Shown: in pieces, positions 45,244 to 54,486 of the stretch | How the letters are laid out: every line of letters starts with the position of its first letter | How positions within the stretch are numbered: the first letter of the stretch is position 1 | Origin: Hyphococcus sp. | GTDB taxonomy: Bacteria; Pseudomonadota; Alphaproteobacteria; Caulobacterales; Parvularculaceae | Direction: 5' to 3' | Assembly (NCBI GenBank): GCA_028284345.1 | Contig: JANQRY010000008.1 | Location: 62,001 to 126,000, forward strand | DNA length: 64,000 nucleotides | Program-made: the position numbers and the translations under genes | The notes under the pieces: model-generated | What the model saw: the letters and a program-made list of their open reading frames with translations, nothing else | What the model was told of the DNA's origin: nothing | Databases searched by the model: none

Positions 45244-46893
45244 ATGGACACCGGCGAGCCGGACAAAAACAGGACCGCGGCAGCGACCGAAACCGAATGG
45301 TGGCGAGGCGCCGTCATTTATCAGATTTATCCGCGCAGCTTTCTCGATTCGAACGGCGACGGCGTCGGCGACCTGAAAGGCGTCCTCGCCGGCCTCGACC
45401 ACGTCGCAAGTCTCGGCGTTGACGCCATCTGGCTTTCGCCTTTCTTCACTTCGCCCATGGATGATTTCGGATATGACGTCGCCGATTATCGCAGCGTCGA
45501 TCCGGTCTTCGGCGACCTCGCCGATTTCGACGCTGTCATTGAAAAGGCCCATGGCCTCGGCGTCAAAGTCATCATTGATCAGGTTTATTCGCATACGTCG
45601 GATCGGCATGCATGGTTCGCAGAAAGCCGTCAGAATCGCGCAAACCCGAAAGCCGACTGGTATGTCTGGGCCGATCCGAAGCCGGACGGCGCGCCGCCCA
45701 ATAACTGGCAGTCGGTTTTCGGCGGCGGCGCATGGGAATGGGATGCGCGCCGGCGGCAATATTACCTGCATAACTTTCTGACGAGTCAACCTGACCTCAA
45801 CCTGCACAACAGAGAGGTGCAGGACGCCCTGCTTGACGTCGCGCGGTTCTGGCTTGACCGCGGCGTTGACGGGTTTCGCCTCGATGCGTTGAATTTCGCC
45901 ATGCACGATCCGCGCTTGCGGGACAACCCGCCGGCGCCGCAGGGGACGCGTGCGCCGACTCGGCCCTTCGACTATCAGCAGCACATTTACAACCGATCGC
46001 ATCCGGACATTCCGGCGTTTCTCGAACGCATTCGCGACGTCGCCAATCAGTACAAAGATATCTTTACCGTGGCCGAGGTGGTCGGCGATGCGCCGCTTGC
46101 GGAAATGAAAGCCTTTACGGCGAACGGGCGCCGGCTGAGTTCCGCATATGATTTTACGTTTCTCTATGCAGATCGACTGTCCCATGATCTCGTCAGGCGC
46201 GCCGTCGAAGCCTGGCGCGGCGACGCCGGGGAAGGCTGGCCCTCATGGGCGTTTTCCAATCACGACGCGCCGCGCGCGGTCAGCCGCTGGGCCGACGAAA
46301 CGAAAAGAGACGAGGCCGCGAAACTTCATGCGATGCTGCTGATGGCCTTGCGCGGCAACGCTTTTCTCTATCAGGGCGAAGAACTCGGCCTGCCCCAAGG
46401 GGACGTGCCTTTCGAGCGCCTTCAGGATCCGGAGGCCATCGCCAACTGGCCGGCGACGCTCGGGCGCGACGGCGCGCGCACGCCAATGCCCTGGAAGCGC
46501 GCAGCGCCGAACGCCGGCTTTTCAACGGGCGATCCGTGGCTGCCCGTCGATCCGCGCCACGCAGCGCTGTCGGTAGACGCGCAGGAAAAGGACGCTGGCT
46601 CAATGCTGCACTTTGTTCGCGCGCTGATCCGTCTTCGCGGATCGAGTGCGGCACTAAAAACCGGCGAGATTAACTTCATTGACGACGCGGGCGGCGCGCT
46701 CGCCTTTTACCGGCGCGCCGGCGACGACGTTGCGCTATGCGTTTTCAATCTCGGCGACGTGCCTGTTTCCTGGGAACCGTCCGACGCAAAAAAACTATCG
46801 CGCGCCATAAGCGCCGGGATCGAAGCGGGCGACAGATCACTGCCGAAAATGCTGCCTCCATACGCCGGCTACATCGCGCTTCCCGGGCCGTAA
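45244..46893 (+). CDS. GH13 alpha-glucosidase
   Basis: A 549-residue cytoplasmic family GH13 enzyme that releases glucose from maltose-type oligosaccharides. The start region has WWRGAVIYQIYPRSFLDSNG, the usual (beta/alpha)8 opening. The nucleophile Asp is in VDGFRLDALNF, the acid/base Glu in TVAEVVGD and the transition-state Asp in SNHDAPR. The C-terminal beta domain is complete. Product glucose would feed the divergent glucokinase. Confidence 0.95.
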   Translation: MDTGEPDKNRTAAATETEWWRGAVIYQIYPRSFLDSNGDGVGDLKGVLAGLDHVASLGVDAIWLSPFFTSPMDDFGYDVADYRSVDPVFGDLADFDAVIEKAHGLGVKVIIDQVYSHTSDRHAWFAESRQNRANPKADWYVWADPKPDGAPPNNWQSVFGGGAWEWDARRRQYYLHNFLTSQPDLNLHNREVQDALLDVARFWLDRGVDGFRLDALNFAMHDPRLRDNPPAPQGTRAPTRPFDYQQHIYNRSHPDIPAFLERIRDVANQYKDIFTVAEVVGDAPLAEMKAFTANGRRLSSAYDFTFLYADRLSHDLVRRAVEAWRGDAGEGWPSWAFSNHDAPRAVSRWADETKRDEAAKLHAMLLMALRGNAFLYQGEELGLPQGDVPFERLQDPEAIANWPATLGRDGARTPMPWKRAAPNAGFSTGDPWLPVDPRHAALSVDAQEKDAGSMLHFVRALIRLRGSSAALKTGEINFIDDAGGALAFYRRAGDDVALCVFNLGDVPVSWEPSDAKKLSRAISAGIEAGDRSLPKMLPPYAGYIALPGP

Positions 46894-46913
46894 TGAAATG
46901 GCGTGAAAGAGAA

Positions 46914-46987
46914 TGGAGCGGGTAGCGGGAATCGAACCCGCATATTCAGCTTGGAAGGCTGCTGCACTACCATTGTGCTATACCCGC
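46914..46987 (-). tRNA. tRNA-Gly (TCC)
   Basis: Acceptor GCGGGTA pairs with TACCCGC, the anticodon loop is CTTCCAA with anticodon TCC, the T-loop is GTTCGATTC and CCA is encoded. It is 20 bases past the glucosidase stop on the opposite strand. Confidence 0.95.
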
Positions 46988-47046
46988 CCGGCGCCGAGCG
47001 CCTTGGCCCGTTCTAATGATCGAAAAAACCGCCTCGCGCAAGGGCG

Positions 47047-47682
47047 TCAGTCGAGTTCCGCCTTTCGGGAGCGGGCGTATTTCGGCGAGGGGATATTGAA
47101 CCGGATCGCGGCGGCGCGGATCAGGAACGTCGCCATGGCGGCGATGGGCGCGCCGATGCCGGCGTCCACGCCGATGGAAGAGAGCGCCACATAAACCCCT
47201 GCGCCGACGAGCGCCGCGGTCGCATAAATATCCTGTTTCAAAATGAGCGGCGGTTCGTTGAGCAAGACATCGCGAACAACGCCGCCGAATGTCGCCGTCA
47301 CCGCGCCCATGAAGATGGCGATCACGGCGGGCGCGTCCGCGGCGAGGGCGGCCGGCGCGCCGAGGATGGCGAAAACGGAAAGCCCGACGGCGTCGGCCCA
47401 AATCAACGCCTGAAGCCGCGACGCCAGCACAGGCTGCGCCAGCGTCGCCGTCGCCGCGCCCGCAAGACAGACGAGGACCGCGGACGGAGCGGCGATCCAC
47501 CACACCGGGAAGGCGCCGAGCAGCACGTCGCGAATGGTGCCGCCGCCGACGCCGGTGACGAAGGCAATCATCGCAACGCCGAAAAGATCCATGTCGTTGC
47601 GCAGCGCCGTCAGCGCGCCGGACACAGCGAAAACAAAGAGGCCGAGGATATTCAGGGCGGCGAGGACAGCGGCGGTTTCCAT
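47047..47682 (-). CDS. TRIC/UPF0126 family cation channel-like membrane protein
   Basis: A 211-residue protein with seven hydrophobic helices in two repeats. Each repeat bears a GGG-x-x-RD signature (VTGVGGGTIRDVLLG; ATFGGVVRDVLLNEPP), the hallmark of prokaryotic TRIC channels. Physiological ion is unknown, probably potassium. The ATG at 47682 begins the first helix; a TTG at 47706 is a longer alternative. Confidence 0.88.
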   Translation of the reverse strand: METAAVLAALNILGLFVFAVSGALTALRNDMDLFGVAMIAFVTGVGGGTIRDVLLGAFPVWWIAAPSAVLVCLAGAATATLAQPVLASRLQALIWADAVGLSVFAILGAPAALAADAPAVIAIFMGAVTATFGGVVRDVLLNEPPLILKQDIYATAALVGAGVYVALSSIGVDAGIGAPIAAMATFLIRAAAIRFNIPSPKYARSRKAELD

Positions 47683-47724
47683 AAGCGCCGCTTTGAAGCG
47701 ATTCAACGCGCCGGGAAACCGCCC

Positions 47725-48882
47725 TCAGAGCGCCCGCGCAATTAAAACCTTCATGATCTCGTTGGTGCCGCCGTAAATGCGTTGAACCCGCGCGTCGGCG
47801 TACATGCGGCTGATCGGATACTCGTCCATATAGCCATAGCCGCCATGGAGTTGCAGGCATTCGTCGACGATCTCGTTTTCAAGATCGGTGAGCAGCATTT
47901 TGGACATGGACGCGGTCGCCGCATCGAGCTTGCCGGCGATCAATTGCTCCGTGCAATAGTCGACAAAGACCCGCGCCATGGTCGCCCGCGCCTTGCATTC
48001 GGCGAGCTTGAACTGCGTATTCTGAAACTTCAGGATCGGCCGGCCGAAAGCTTCGCGCTCTTTAACGTAGTCGATGGTCAACTCCAGCGCGCGTTCGATC
48101 ATGGCGATCGCCTGCACGGCGATCTCCTGGCGCTCCTGGGGCAGTTGCTCCATCAACTGAAAAAAGCCCTGCCCTTCTTCCGTACCGAGAAGGTTTTCCG
48201 TCGGCACTTTCACGTCGTTGAAAAACAGCTCCGACGTATCCTGCGCCTTGTTCCCCAGTTTCTTGAGGTTTCGTCCGCGCTCAAAACCGTCCGCCTCATC
48301 GGTTTCGACAACCATCAGCGAGACGCCCTTGGCCCCTTCCGACGGATCGGTCTTGGCGACCACGATGACGATATTGGCGTTCTGGCCGTTGGTGATGAAG
48401 GTTTTCTGACCGTTGATGACATACTGGTTGCCGTCTTTCAGCGCCGTTGTTTTGACGCCCTGCAGATCGGACCCGGCGCCGGGTTCGGACATGGCGATGG
48501 CGCCGATCAGTTCGCCCGTCGCCATGCGCGGCAGCCAGCGCTTTTTCTGTTCTTCCGTGCCGTAATGGAGAATGTAGGGGGCGACGATGGTGTTGTGGAG
48601 CGGCGCCCCGAACCCTTCGACGCCGCATTTGATCTGTTGCTCAATTGCGACTTGTTCATGAGCAAAGGTGCCGCCGAGGCCGCCATACTCTTCCGGCATT
48701 GACATGCAAAGGAGCCCCTGCTCGCCAGACTTCTCCCAGGCCCAGCGATCGACGCGCCCCTGATCGCGCCATGTCTCCACATGGGGAAGCAGTTCGCGGG
48801 TGTAGAATTTCGCGACCTCCTCTTCGAACATGACGAGTTCGTCGGTTTTCCAGGACGGGCGGGCGGTTTGAACGGCGGTCAT
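47725..48882 (-). CDS. Acyl-CoA dehydrogenase, LCAD/IVD-like
   Basis: A 385-residue flavoenzyme that makes trans-2-enoyl-CoA. AIAMSEPGAGSDLQG and the C-terminal RIYGGTNEIMKVLIAR are ACAD signatures. The C-terminal block has YGGT where medium-chain enzymes carry the catalytic Glu, so the base is probably the Glu in the helix before YVKEREAFG, as in long-chain and isovaleryl enzymes. Neighbouring hydroxyisobutyrate-type dehydrogenase suggests branched-chain amino acid or fatty acid breakdown. Confidence 0.93.
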   Translation of the reverse strand: MTAVQTARPSWKTDELVMFEEEVAKFYTRELLPHVETWRDQGRVDRWAWEKSGEQGLLCMSMPEEYGGLGGTFAHEQVAIEQQIKCGVEGFGAPLHNTIVAPYILHYGTEEQKKRWLPRMATGELIGAIAMSEPGAGSDLQGVKTTALKDGNQYVINGQKTFITNGQNANIVIVVAKTDPSEGAKGVSLMVVETDEADGFERGRNLKKLGNKAQDTSELFFNDVKVPTENLLGTEEGQGFFQLMEQLPQERQEIAVQAIAMIERALELTIDYVKEREAFGRPILKFQNTQFKLAECKARATMARVFVDYCTEQLIAGKLDAATASMSKMLLTDLENEIVDECLQLHGGYGYMDEYPISRMYADARVQRIYGGTNEIMKVLIARAL

Positions 48883-48999
48883 CGACGACTCTCCAGACGC
48901 GAAAACGGATTTCTATGGGGGCGGATTTTGAAACGCGCCTTAGGGTCGAACAAGGACATTGCGCAGTTTCGGCTGCGGAAACTGCTTTCGACGCCCGCG

Positions 49000-49863
49000 T
49001 TAATCGGCGTCGGAAAGCCGCCTGATCAAACTCGACGTATCCCAGCGTCCGCCGTCCATCGCCTGAATGTCGGCGTAAAATTGATCGACCAGCGCCGTCA
49101 CCGGCAGGCGCGCGCCATTGTCGCGCGCTTCGGCGAGGGCGATGCGCAGATCCTTGCGCATCCAGTCAACGGCGAAGCCGAAATCGAACTCATCGGCGGC
49201 CATGGTCTTGGCGCGGTTTTCCATTTGCCAGCTTTGCGCGGCGCCGCCGGAGATCGCTTCCAGCACCTTGTCGATGTCGAGACCGGCCCGCGCGGCGAAA
49301 TGAACGCCTTCGGAAAGCCCTTGCAACAATCCGGCGATGCAAATCTGGTTGACGGCTTTTGTTAATTGTCCGGCCCCGGACGGTCCCACATGAACAATGC
49401 GCGCGCCGTAGGACGCCATGGCCGGCCGGGCAAGCTCCACATGAGCGCCGTCGCCGCCGCACATGATGGCGAGCTTGCCGTTCTGCGCGCCCGCTTCCCC
49501 GCCGGAGACAGGGGCGTCGACAAAGCCGACGCCCAGTTCGGCGAACTCGCCATGCAGGCTTTTGGCGAGCGCCGGCGACGCGGTCGTATGATCAATCACG
49601 ATGGCGCCGCGCGCCAGCGCGCCCGCCGCATTGGTCAGCACCGCCTTAACATCCGGGTCGTCGCCAAGACAGGTGAACACGAAATCCGCGCCGTCGACCG
49701 CCGCGTCGGGCGTATCCGCGGCGCCGCCGGCGTAATGTTCGGTCCACTGGCGGGCCTTCTCGGCCGTGCGGTTGTACACCGTCACCGCATAGCCGTTTTC
49801 CGCAAGATGTCCGGCCATGGGATAGCCCATGACGCCCAAGCCCAGAAATGCAGCCCGTTTCAT
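49000..49863 (-). CDS. NAD(P)-dependent beta-hydroxyacid dehydrogenase (3-hydroxyisobutyrate type)
   Basis: A 287-residue protein. The N-terminal Rossmann fold has GLGVMGYPMAGHL, followed by DAPVSGGEAGAQNG and catalytic Lys169 in GQLTKAVNQ. The second domain is all-helical. Substrate may be 3-hydroxyisobutyrate, tartronate semialdehyde or glyoxylate; the acyl-CoA dehydrogenase nearby favours the first. It is three bases after the flavin reductase gene, in one operon. Confidence 0.92.
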   Translation of the reverse strand: MKRAAFLGLGVMGYPMAGHLAENGYAVTVYNRTAEKARQWTEHYAGGAADTPDAAVDGADFVFTCLGDDPDVKAVLTNAAGALARGAIVIDHTTASPALAKSLHGEFAELGVGFVDAPVSGGEAGAQNGKLAIMCGGDGAHVELARPAMASYGARIVHVGPSGAGQLTKAVNQICIAGLLQGLSEGVHFAARAGLDIDKVLEAISGGAAQSWQMENRAKTMAADEFDFGFAVDWMRKDLRIALAEARDNGARLPVTALVDQFYADIQAMDGGRWDTSSLIRRLSDAD

Positions 49864-49866
49864 GTC

Positions 49867-50343
49867 TTACGTCAGCCCCGAATAGTAGCGACTTGCATAA
49901 TAGACCAGCGGGCCGTCGTCGTTGGAATCAAAACGCACCACCTCGCCAATCAGAATGGCGTGATCGCCCGCCTTGTGGCGGCGATGGATGCGGCAATCAA
50001 ATCCGGCGATGCGCGATTTCAGAAGCGGCGCCCCGGTTTCCCAGATTTCATATTCGTCGGGCGCCGGCGGTTCGGGCGCGCGGCCGGCGAACCGATTGGA
50101 CAGCGCCGTCTGGCCCGCGCCGAGGATCGACAAAGCGTAAGCGTCCGCCTCCATGAAGTGCGGATAGGCGGCGGTCTTGTTTTCCAGGCACCAAAGCAAC
50201 AACGCCGGATCGAGCGAAACGGACGTAAAGGAATTGATGGTGAGCGCGCGAAAGTCGCCATTGGCGTCCACACAGGTCGCGATCGCAATCCCGGTGGCGA
50301 ACTTGCCGAACGCGTTTTTCAGCGGCCTGAATTCGTCCGCCAT
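49867..50343 (-). CDS. Flavin reductase domain protein
   Basis: A 158-residue FMN-binding split-barrel protein, which supplies reduced flavin to two-component monooxygenases. ALTINSFTSVSLDPALLLWCL is the flavin pocket, and FDCRIHRRHKAGDHAILIGEV the family's C-terminal block. The start MADEFRPLKNAFGKFATGI fits the usual family length. No partner monooxygenase is adjacent. Confidence 0.9.
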   Translation of the reverse strand: MADEFRPLKNAFGKFATGIAIATCVDANGDFRALTINSFTSVSLDPALLLWCLENKTAAYPHFMEADAYALSILGAGQTALSNRFAGRAPEPPAPDEYEIWETGAPLLKSRIAGFDCRIHRRHKAGDHAILIGEVVRFDSNDDGPLVYYASRYYSGLT

Positions 50344-50501
50344 GGCGACTGCCTTCCCTCGCGCGCGCCGCCGTTTCGGCAACGTATTGAAAATGCTTCC
50401 ATCTTGTGCCGTTAGCATCTATTCGGGAAAATAAAAAGCGGCCAGCCCGGCCGCATCGACGCCGCGCATCGGCGCGATTGAGAGAGAACCCTGGGCGGGC
50501 G

Positions 50502-52358
50502 ATGGACTTTTTGATCGACGCACACTGGCAGATGTGGGCGACGCTGGCGATCATCTTCGTCACCGTCGTCGCCTATACGCTTGACCGGTTTTCCCTTGAA
50601 CTCATCTCGGCCGGCGCCCTTGTCGCGTTGCTGGCGCTGTTTCTCATCGCGCCGCTGCAGGACGGCGCGGTCAACCTGCTCACGACAGAAGACTTGCTGT
50701 CGGGCTTCGCCAGCCCGGCGCTCTTCGCCATTCTCGGCCTGCTCATCATCGGCCAGGGCATGTTTCAGTCCGGGGCGCTGGAACACCCGACCGACTATCT
50801 TCTGCGCATCTACGACACGCGGCCCGTCACGATAACCGCGGCGATCTTTATTTTCGTGATGGTCGTCAGCGCGTTCCTCAACAACACGCCCGTGGTCGTG
50901 ATGTTTATTCCGATCATGGCGGCCCTCGCCCAGCAGGGAAAAATTCCCGTGGCGCGCTACATGATGCCGCTCTCGTTTTTGTCGATCTTCGGCGGCATGA
51001 CCACCATCATCGGCTCCTCGACAAACCTCTTGGCGGCGCAGTCCTATCGCGCAACCACTGGTGGCGAAATCGGGTTTTTCGAACTGACCCCCATGGGGCT
51101 GTTTCTCGCCAGCATCGGCATCGTCTACATGCTGACGGCCGGACGCTGGCTGATGCCCATCCGCGCCAATCCAAATGAGACCGCCGTCAATGAGCGCGAG
51201 GGCAAGCACTTCATCGCGCAGATTGAAATCACCCGCGGCCACCCGCTGGTCGGCAAGGGGCCCGTCTCCGGGCTGTTCGTCGATCTGCCGGACATCACCG
51301 TCAGAATGGTCCAGCGTCGGGAAAAAGCGATCCTGCCGCCATTTGACGACTTCAGGTTCAAAACCGGCGACGTGGTGATCGTCGCTGCAACGCGGGCCGC
51401 ATTGACCGCGCTCTTGAAATCGAACCCGCCCATGCTTGAAGGGCTGATGGCCGAGACGTCCATCGCCGACGAAGAAGACGGCTCCGTCCAGCGCTCGACG
51501 CAACTGACCCTGGTCGAGGCCATCGTCGCCCCGGGCTCGCGCCTGATCGGGCGTTCCATCGCGCAAATCGGATTTCACGCGCAAACCGACTGCGTCATTA
51601 TCGGGATCGAACGGCGCAGCCGGATGATCCGAACACAGATGAATACGATCCGGCTTGAGGCCGGCGACGTCCTGCTCATTCTGGGCGACCTCAACGATAT
51701 CCGGAACCTCCGGTCCGATCGCGATATTCTCCTGCTTGAATATTCGATGCAGAACCTGCCCGATCCGCGCAATGCGCGCATGGCCGCCTTTGTCTTCGCC
51801 GCCGTCGTCGGTTTTACCGCCACCGGCATCGTGCCCATTGCGGTGTCGGCGATCTGCGGCGCAACCGCCATGGTCGCCCTCGGCTGTCTCAATGTGCGCC
51901 AGGCGGCGCGCGCCATCGACCGCCGGATTTACTTCCTGATCGGCGCCTCGCTCGCCATGGGCGCGGCGCTCGAACGGACCGGCGGCGCGGCGTTTATCGG
52001 CGAGGGCCTCGCCGCCCTCGCCGGCCCGTTCGGACCCGTCATCGTGGTTTCCGCTTTCTTTATATTATGCGCAGCATTGACGAATGTTCTGTCTAATAAC
52101 GCCACAGCGGTCCTGTTCACGCCCATCGCCGTCTCGGCGGCGCGCCAGCTCGGCATCGACGAGCATATTCTGGTGCTGACCGTGATTTTCGGCTCCAACT
52201 GCTCCTTTGCAACGCCCGTCGCCTATCAGACGAACCTCCTCGTCATGACGCCCGGCCACTATAAATTCCGGGATTTCATGACGGTGGGCGGCCCGCTCAT
52301 CATCGTTTTGTGGATCGTTTATACGATCGCGGCGCCATTCTATTTCGACCTCAATTGA
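50502..52358 (+). CDS. SLC13/ArsB-NhaD type anion permease with two RCK-C domains
   Basis: A 618-residue transporter with about ten TM helices. GSSTNLLAAQ in the first half and SNNATAVLFTPIAVS and TNLLVM in the second are the pseudo-repeated signature of the divalent anion:sodium symporter superfamily. Two RCK-C domains sit in the cytoplasmic loop (residues about 215-450). Members carry sulfate or related anions; a precise substrate cannot be read here. The start at 50502 is the first Met before TM1. Confidence 0.92.
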   Translation: MDFLIDAHWQMWATLAIIFVTVVAYTLDRFSLELISAGALVALLALFLIAPLQDGAVNLLTTEDLLSGFASPALFAILGLLIIGQGMFQSGALEHPTDYLLRIYDTRPVTITAAIFIFVMVVSAFLNNTPVVVMFIPIMAALAQQGKIPVARYMMPLSFLSIFGGMTTIIGSSTNLLAAQSYRATTGGEIGFFELTPMGLFLASIGIVYMLTAGRWLMPIRANPNETAVNEREGKHFIAQIEITRGHPLVGKGPVSGLFVDLPDITVRMVQRREKAILPPFDDFRFKTGDVVIVAATRAALTALLKSNPPMLEGLMAETSIADEEDGSVQRSTQLTLVEAIVAPGSRLIGRSIAQIGFHAQTDCVIIGIERRSRMIRTQMNTIRLEAGDVLLILGDLNDIRNLRSDRDILLLEYSMQNLPDPRNARMAAFVFAAVVGFTATGIVPIAVSAICGATAMVALGCLNVRQAARAIDRRIYFLIGASLAMGAALERTGGAAFIGEGLAALAGPFGPVIVVSAFFILCAALTNVLSNNATAVLFTPIAVSAARQLGIDEHILVLTVIFGSNCSFATPVAYQTNLLVMTPGHYKFRDFMTVGGPLIIVLWIVYTIAAPFYFDLN

Positions 52359-52428
52359 CCGTAAAAAAGAATAGCATCATTGATGACGCGCTAATCGCCC
52401 GCTAAGGTTTTTTCGTTAGGCAAGGTGC

Positions 52429-53193
52429 ATGAGCAACGAAGAATTCGCACGGCGGTTCGGTCTTGAAAGCGGCGACTTTTACGTCACCGCCTCCGCGCCC
52501 TGTCCTTATCTCTCGGGCAAACGCGAGCGGAAGATATTTTCCTATCTGGACGGGCCGAACGCGTCGTCGACCAATGCGCTGCTGACGCGCCGCGGCTTCC
52601 GGCGCTCGCAGAATATCATTTACCTGCCCGCCTGCGAGGGGTGCGCGGCCTGTATCCCCGTGCGGATTGTCGTCGATGATTTTCAACTGACCCGTTCGCG
52701 CAGGCGCAACATCGTCAAGAACGCCGACCTTGCGCGACGCCTCGCGACCCCCCGCGCCACGGGCGAACAGTTTTCCGTCCTGCGCGGCTATCTCGACTCC
52801 CGTCACAGCGACGGCGGCATGTCGGAAATGACAGTGCTCGATTACGCCGCCATGATTGAGGAAACCGCCGTCGACACGATGATCGTCGAATATCGCGCGC
52901 CGACGGTCGAGGCGGGCGAGGACGACACGCGCCTGGTCGGCGCGGCGCTGACCGACCGCCTCACCGACGGGCTCTCCATGGTCTACAGTTTCTTCGAGCC
53001 GGACGATGCGGAGCGCTCGCTCGGACGCTTCATGATCCAGGACCATGTCTCCCTGGCGCGGGAACTCGGCCTTCCTTACGTCTATCTCGGCTATTGGGTC
53101 GAAGGCTCTCCGAAAATGCAGTACAAGGCGGACTTCCAGCCGCTGGAGAAGCTCACCGCCGCCGGATGGGTGCGCATGGACCGCGCCGGCTAG
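52429..53193 (+). CDS. bpt: Aspartate/glutamate leucyltransferase (N-end rule)
   Basis: A 254-residue Bpt, which adds leucine from Leu-tRNA to N-terminal Asp or Glu and marks proteins for ClpAP. CPYLSGKRERKIF, LPACEGCAACIPVRI and LGLPYVYLGYWVEGSPKMQYK are conserved blocks. The stop codon lies in the first arm of an intergenic repeat. Confidence 0.95.
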   Translation: MSNEEFARRFGLESGDFYVTASAPCPYLSGKRERKIFSYLDGPNASSTNALLTRRGFRRSQNIIYLPACEGCAACIPVRIVVDDFQLTRSRRRNIVKNADLARRLATPRATGEQFSVLRGYLDSRHSDGGMSEMTVLDYAAMIEETAVDTMIVEYRAPTVEAGEDDTRLVGAALTDRLTDGLSMVYSFFEPDDAERSLGRFMIQDHVSLARELGLPYVYLGYWVEGSPKMQYKADFQPLEKLTAAGWVRMDRAG

Positions 53194-53290
53194 GGCATTC
53201 TGTTTTCATATTAATTCAATCGCATGCCCTAGATTCTTAAGTGCGCGTTTTGAGACGGAAAACCGGCGATCCACTTTTCCTTCAAAACGC
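53190..53290. repeat. Dispersed intergenic palindromic repeat (REP/MITE-like)
   Basis: Two adjacent dyads make a composite unit. The first is CTAGGGCAT (53190) with ATGCCCTAG (53224). The second is GCGTTTTGA (53245) with TCAAAACGC (53282), containing an inner GGAAAA and TTTTCC pair. Units with this type of sequence are scattered between genes in many alphaproteobacteria. It may also act as terminator of bpt. Confidence 0.72.
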
Positions 53291-53367
53291 TCTGGCGCAG
53301 CAATTTGGCCTGACGCCAAAACGGCGATAAGACTCCCCGCCTGACAACCAGGGGCGGTATCTCTTTC

Positions 53368-54483
53368 ATGATGAAACGGCGCCAATTGCTGACCGGCGGC
53401 GCGCTTGGGGCGGCGGGCCTCGCGGCGGGCTGCGAATGCGGCGCGCCGGCGGGCCTTGAGACCATCCGCGGCGCGGCGCGCCAGCGCGAATTGAAGATGG
53501 TGACGACCTGGCCCAAGGATTTTCCGGGCCTCGGGACCATGGCCGAGCGCACAGCGCAGTTCATTTCCGATTTGTCCGGCGGCGCCATGACCGTGAAGGT
53601 GTTCGCCGCCGGCGAACTTGTCTCCGCCTTTGAAAGCTTCGACGCCGTATCCGACGGCGCTGCGGATCTTTATCACGGCGCAGAATATTATTGGGTCGGC
53701 AAGTCGCCGGGCTTTGCTTTTTTCACCGCCGTGCCGTTCGGCATGACCGCCGTTGAGACCATGGCGTGGACGGAGTTCGGCGGCGGCCAGGAATTGTGGG
53801 ACGAGTTGTCTGCGCAGTTCAACATCAAGCCCTTCGCCGGCGGCAATTCCGGCCACCAACTCGCCGGCTGGTACAAAAGGGAAATCAACAGCCTTGAAGA
53901 TCTGCGCGGGCTCAAAATCCGCATGCCGGGCCTCGGGGGCGAGGTGTTGCGGCGCATCGGCGCGTCAGCGGTCGCGCTTGCGGGCGGAGAAATCTATCAG
54001 GCCCTGCAATCAGGCGCCATCGACGCCACCGAATGGGTCGGCCCCTGGAACGATCTCGCCTTCGGCTTCTATCAGGAGGCGAAATATTATTACTGGCCGG
54101 GCTTTCACGAACCGGGCGCGCAGCTTGGCGTCGGCGTCAATCTCGATGTCTGGAACAGTTTCAACGATACCGAGCAGGCGATTATCCGCGGCTCCTGTCA
54201 GTGGGCGAACAACCTTTCCCTCGCCGAATACACCGCCAACAATGCGACCTACCTTGATCAGTTGATCGAGGAGCACGGCGTTCAATTGCGCCAGATGCCC
54301 GACGACGTCATGGCTGCGGCGGCGAGCGCGGCGAAAACCGTTCTCGACGAAACCGCCGCCCATGACGAACTGACGGGGCGCATTTATGAAAGCTTCCGGG
54401 CGTCGCTGGCGGCGTCCGTGGCGTGGGGCCGTATTTCCGACGAAGCCTATATGGCGGCGCGGCGCAAGACCTTTTCGCTCTAG
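53368..54483 (+). CDS. TRAP transporter solute-binding protein (DctP/TakP type), Tat lipoprotein
   Basis: A 371-residue periplasmic binding protein. The N-terminus MMKRRQLLTGGALGAAGL has a twin-Arg motif and ends in LAAGC, so it is exported folded and then lipidated. Core blocks are TTWPKDFPGLG, GGELVS-like ligand contacts and DATEWVGPWNDLAFG, which fits the 2-oxo acid/TakP branch. The next gene follows after three bases. Confidence 0.92.
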   Translation: MMKRRQLLTGGALGAAGLAAGCECGAPAGLETIRGAARQRELKMVTTWPKDFPGLGTMAERTAQFISDLSGGAMTVKVFAAGELVSAFESFDAVSDGAADLYHGAEYYWVGKSPGFAFFTAVPFGMTAVETMAWTEFGGGQELWDELSAQFNIKPFAGGNSGHQLAGWYKREINSLEDLRGLKIRMPGLGGEVLRRIGASAVALAGGEIYQALQSGAIDATEWVGPWNDLAFGFYQEAKYYYWPGFHEPGAQLGVGVNLDVWNSFNDTEQAIIRGSCQWANNLSLAEYTANNATYLDQLIEEHGVQLRQMPDDVMAAAASAAKTVLDETAAHDELTGRIYESFRASLAASVAWGRISDEAYMAARRKTFSL

Positions 54484-54486
54484 GCG

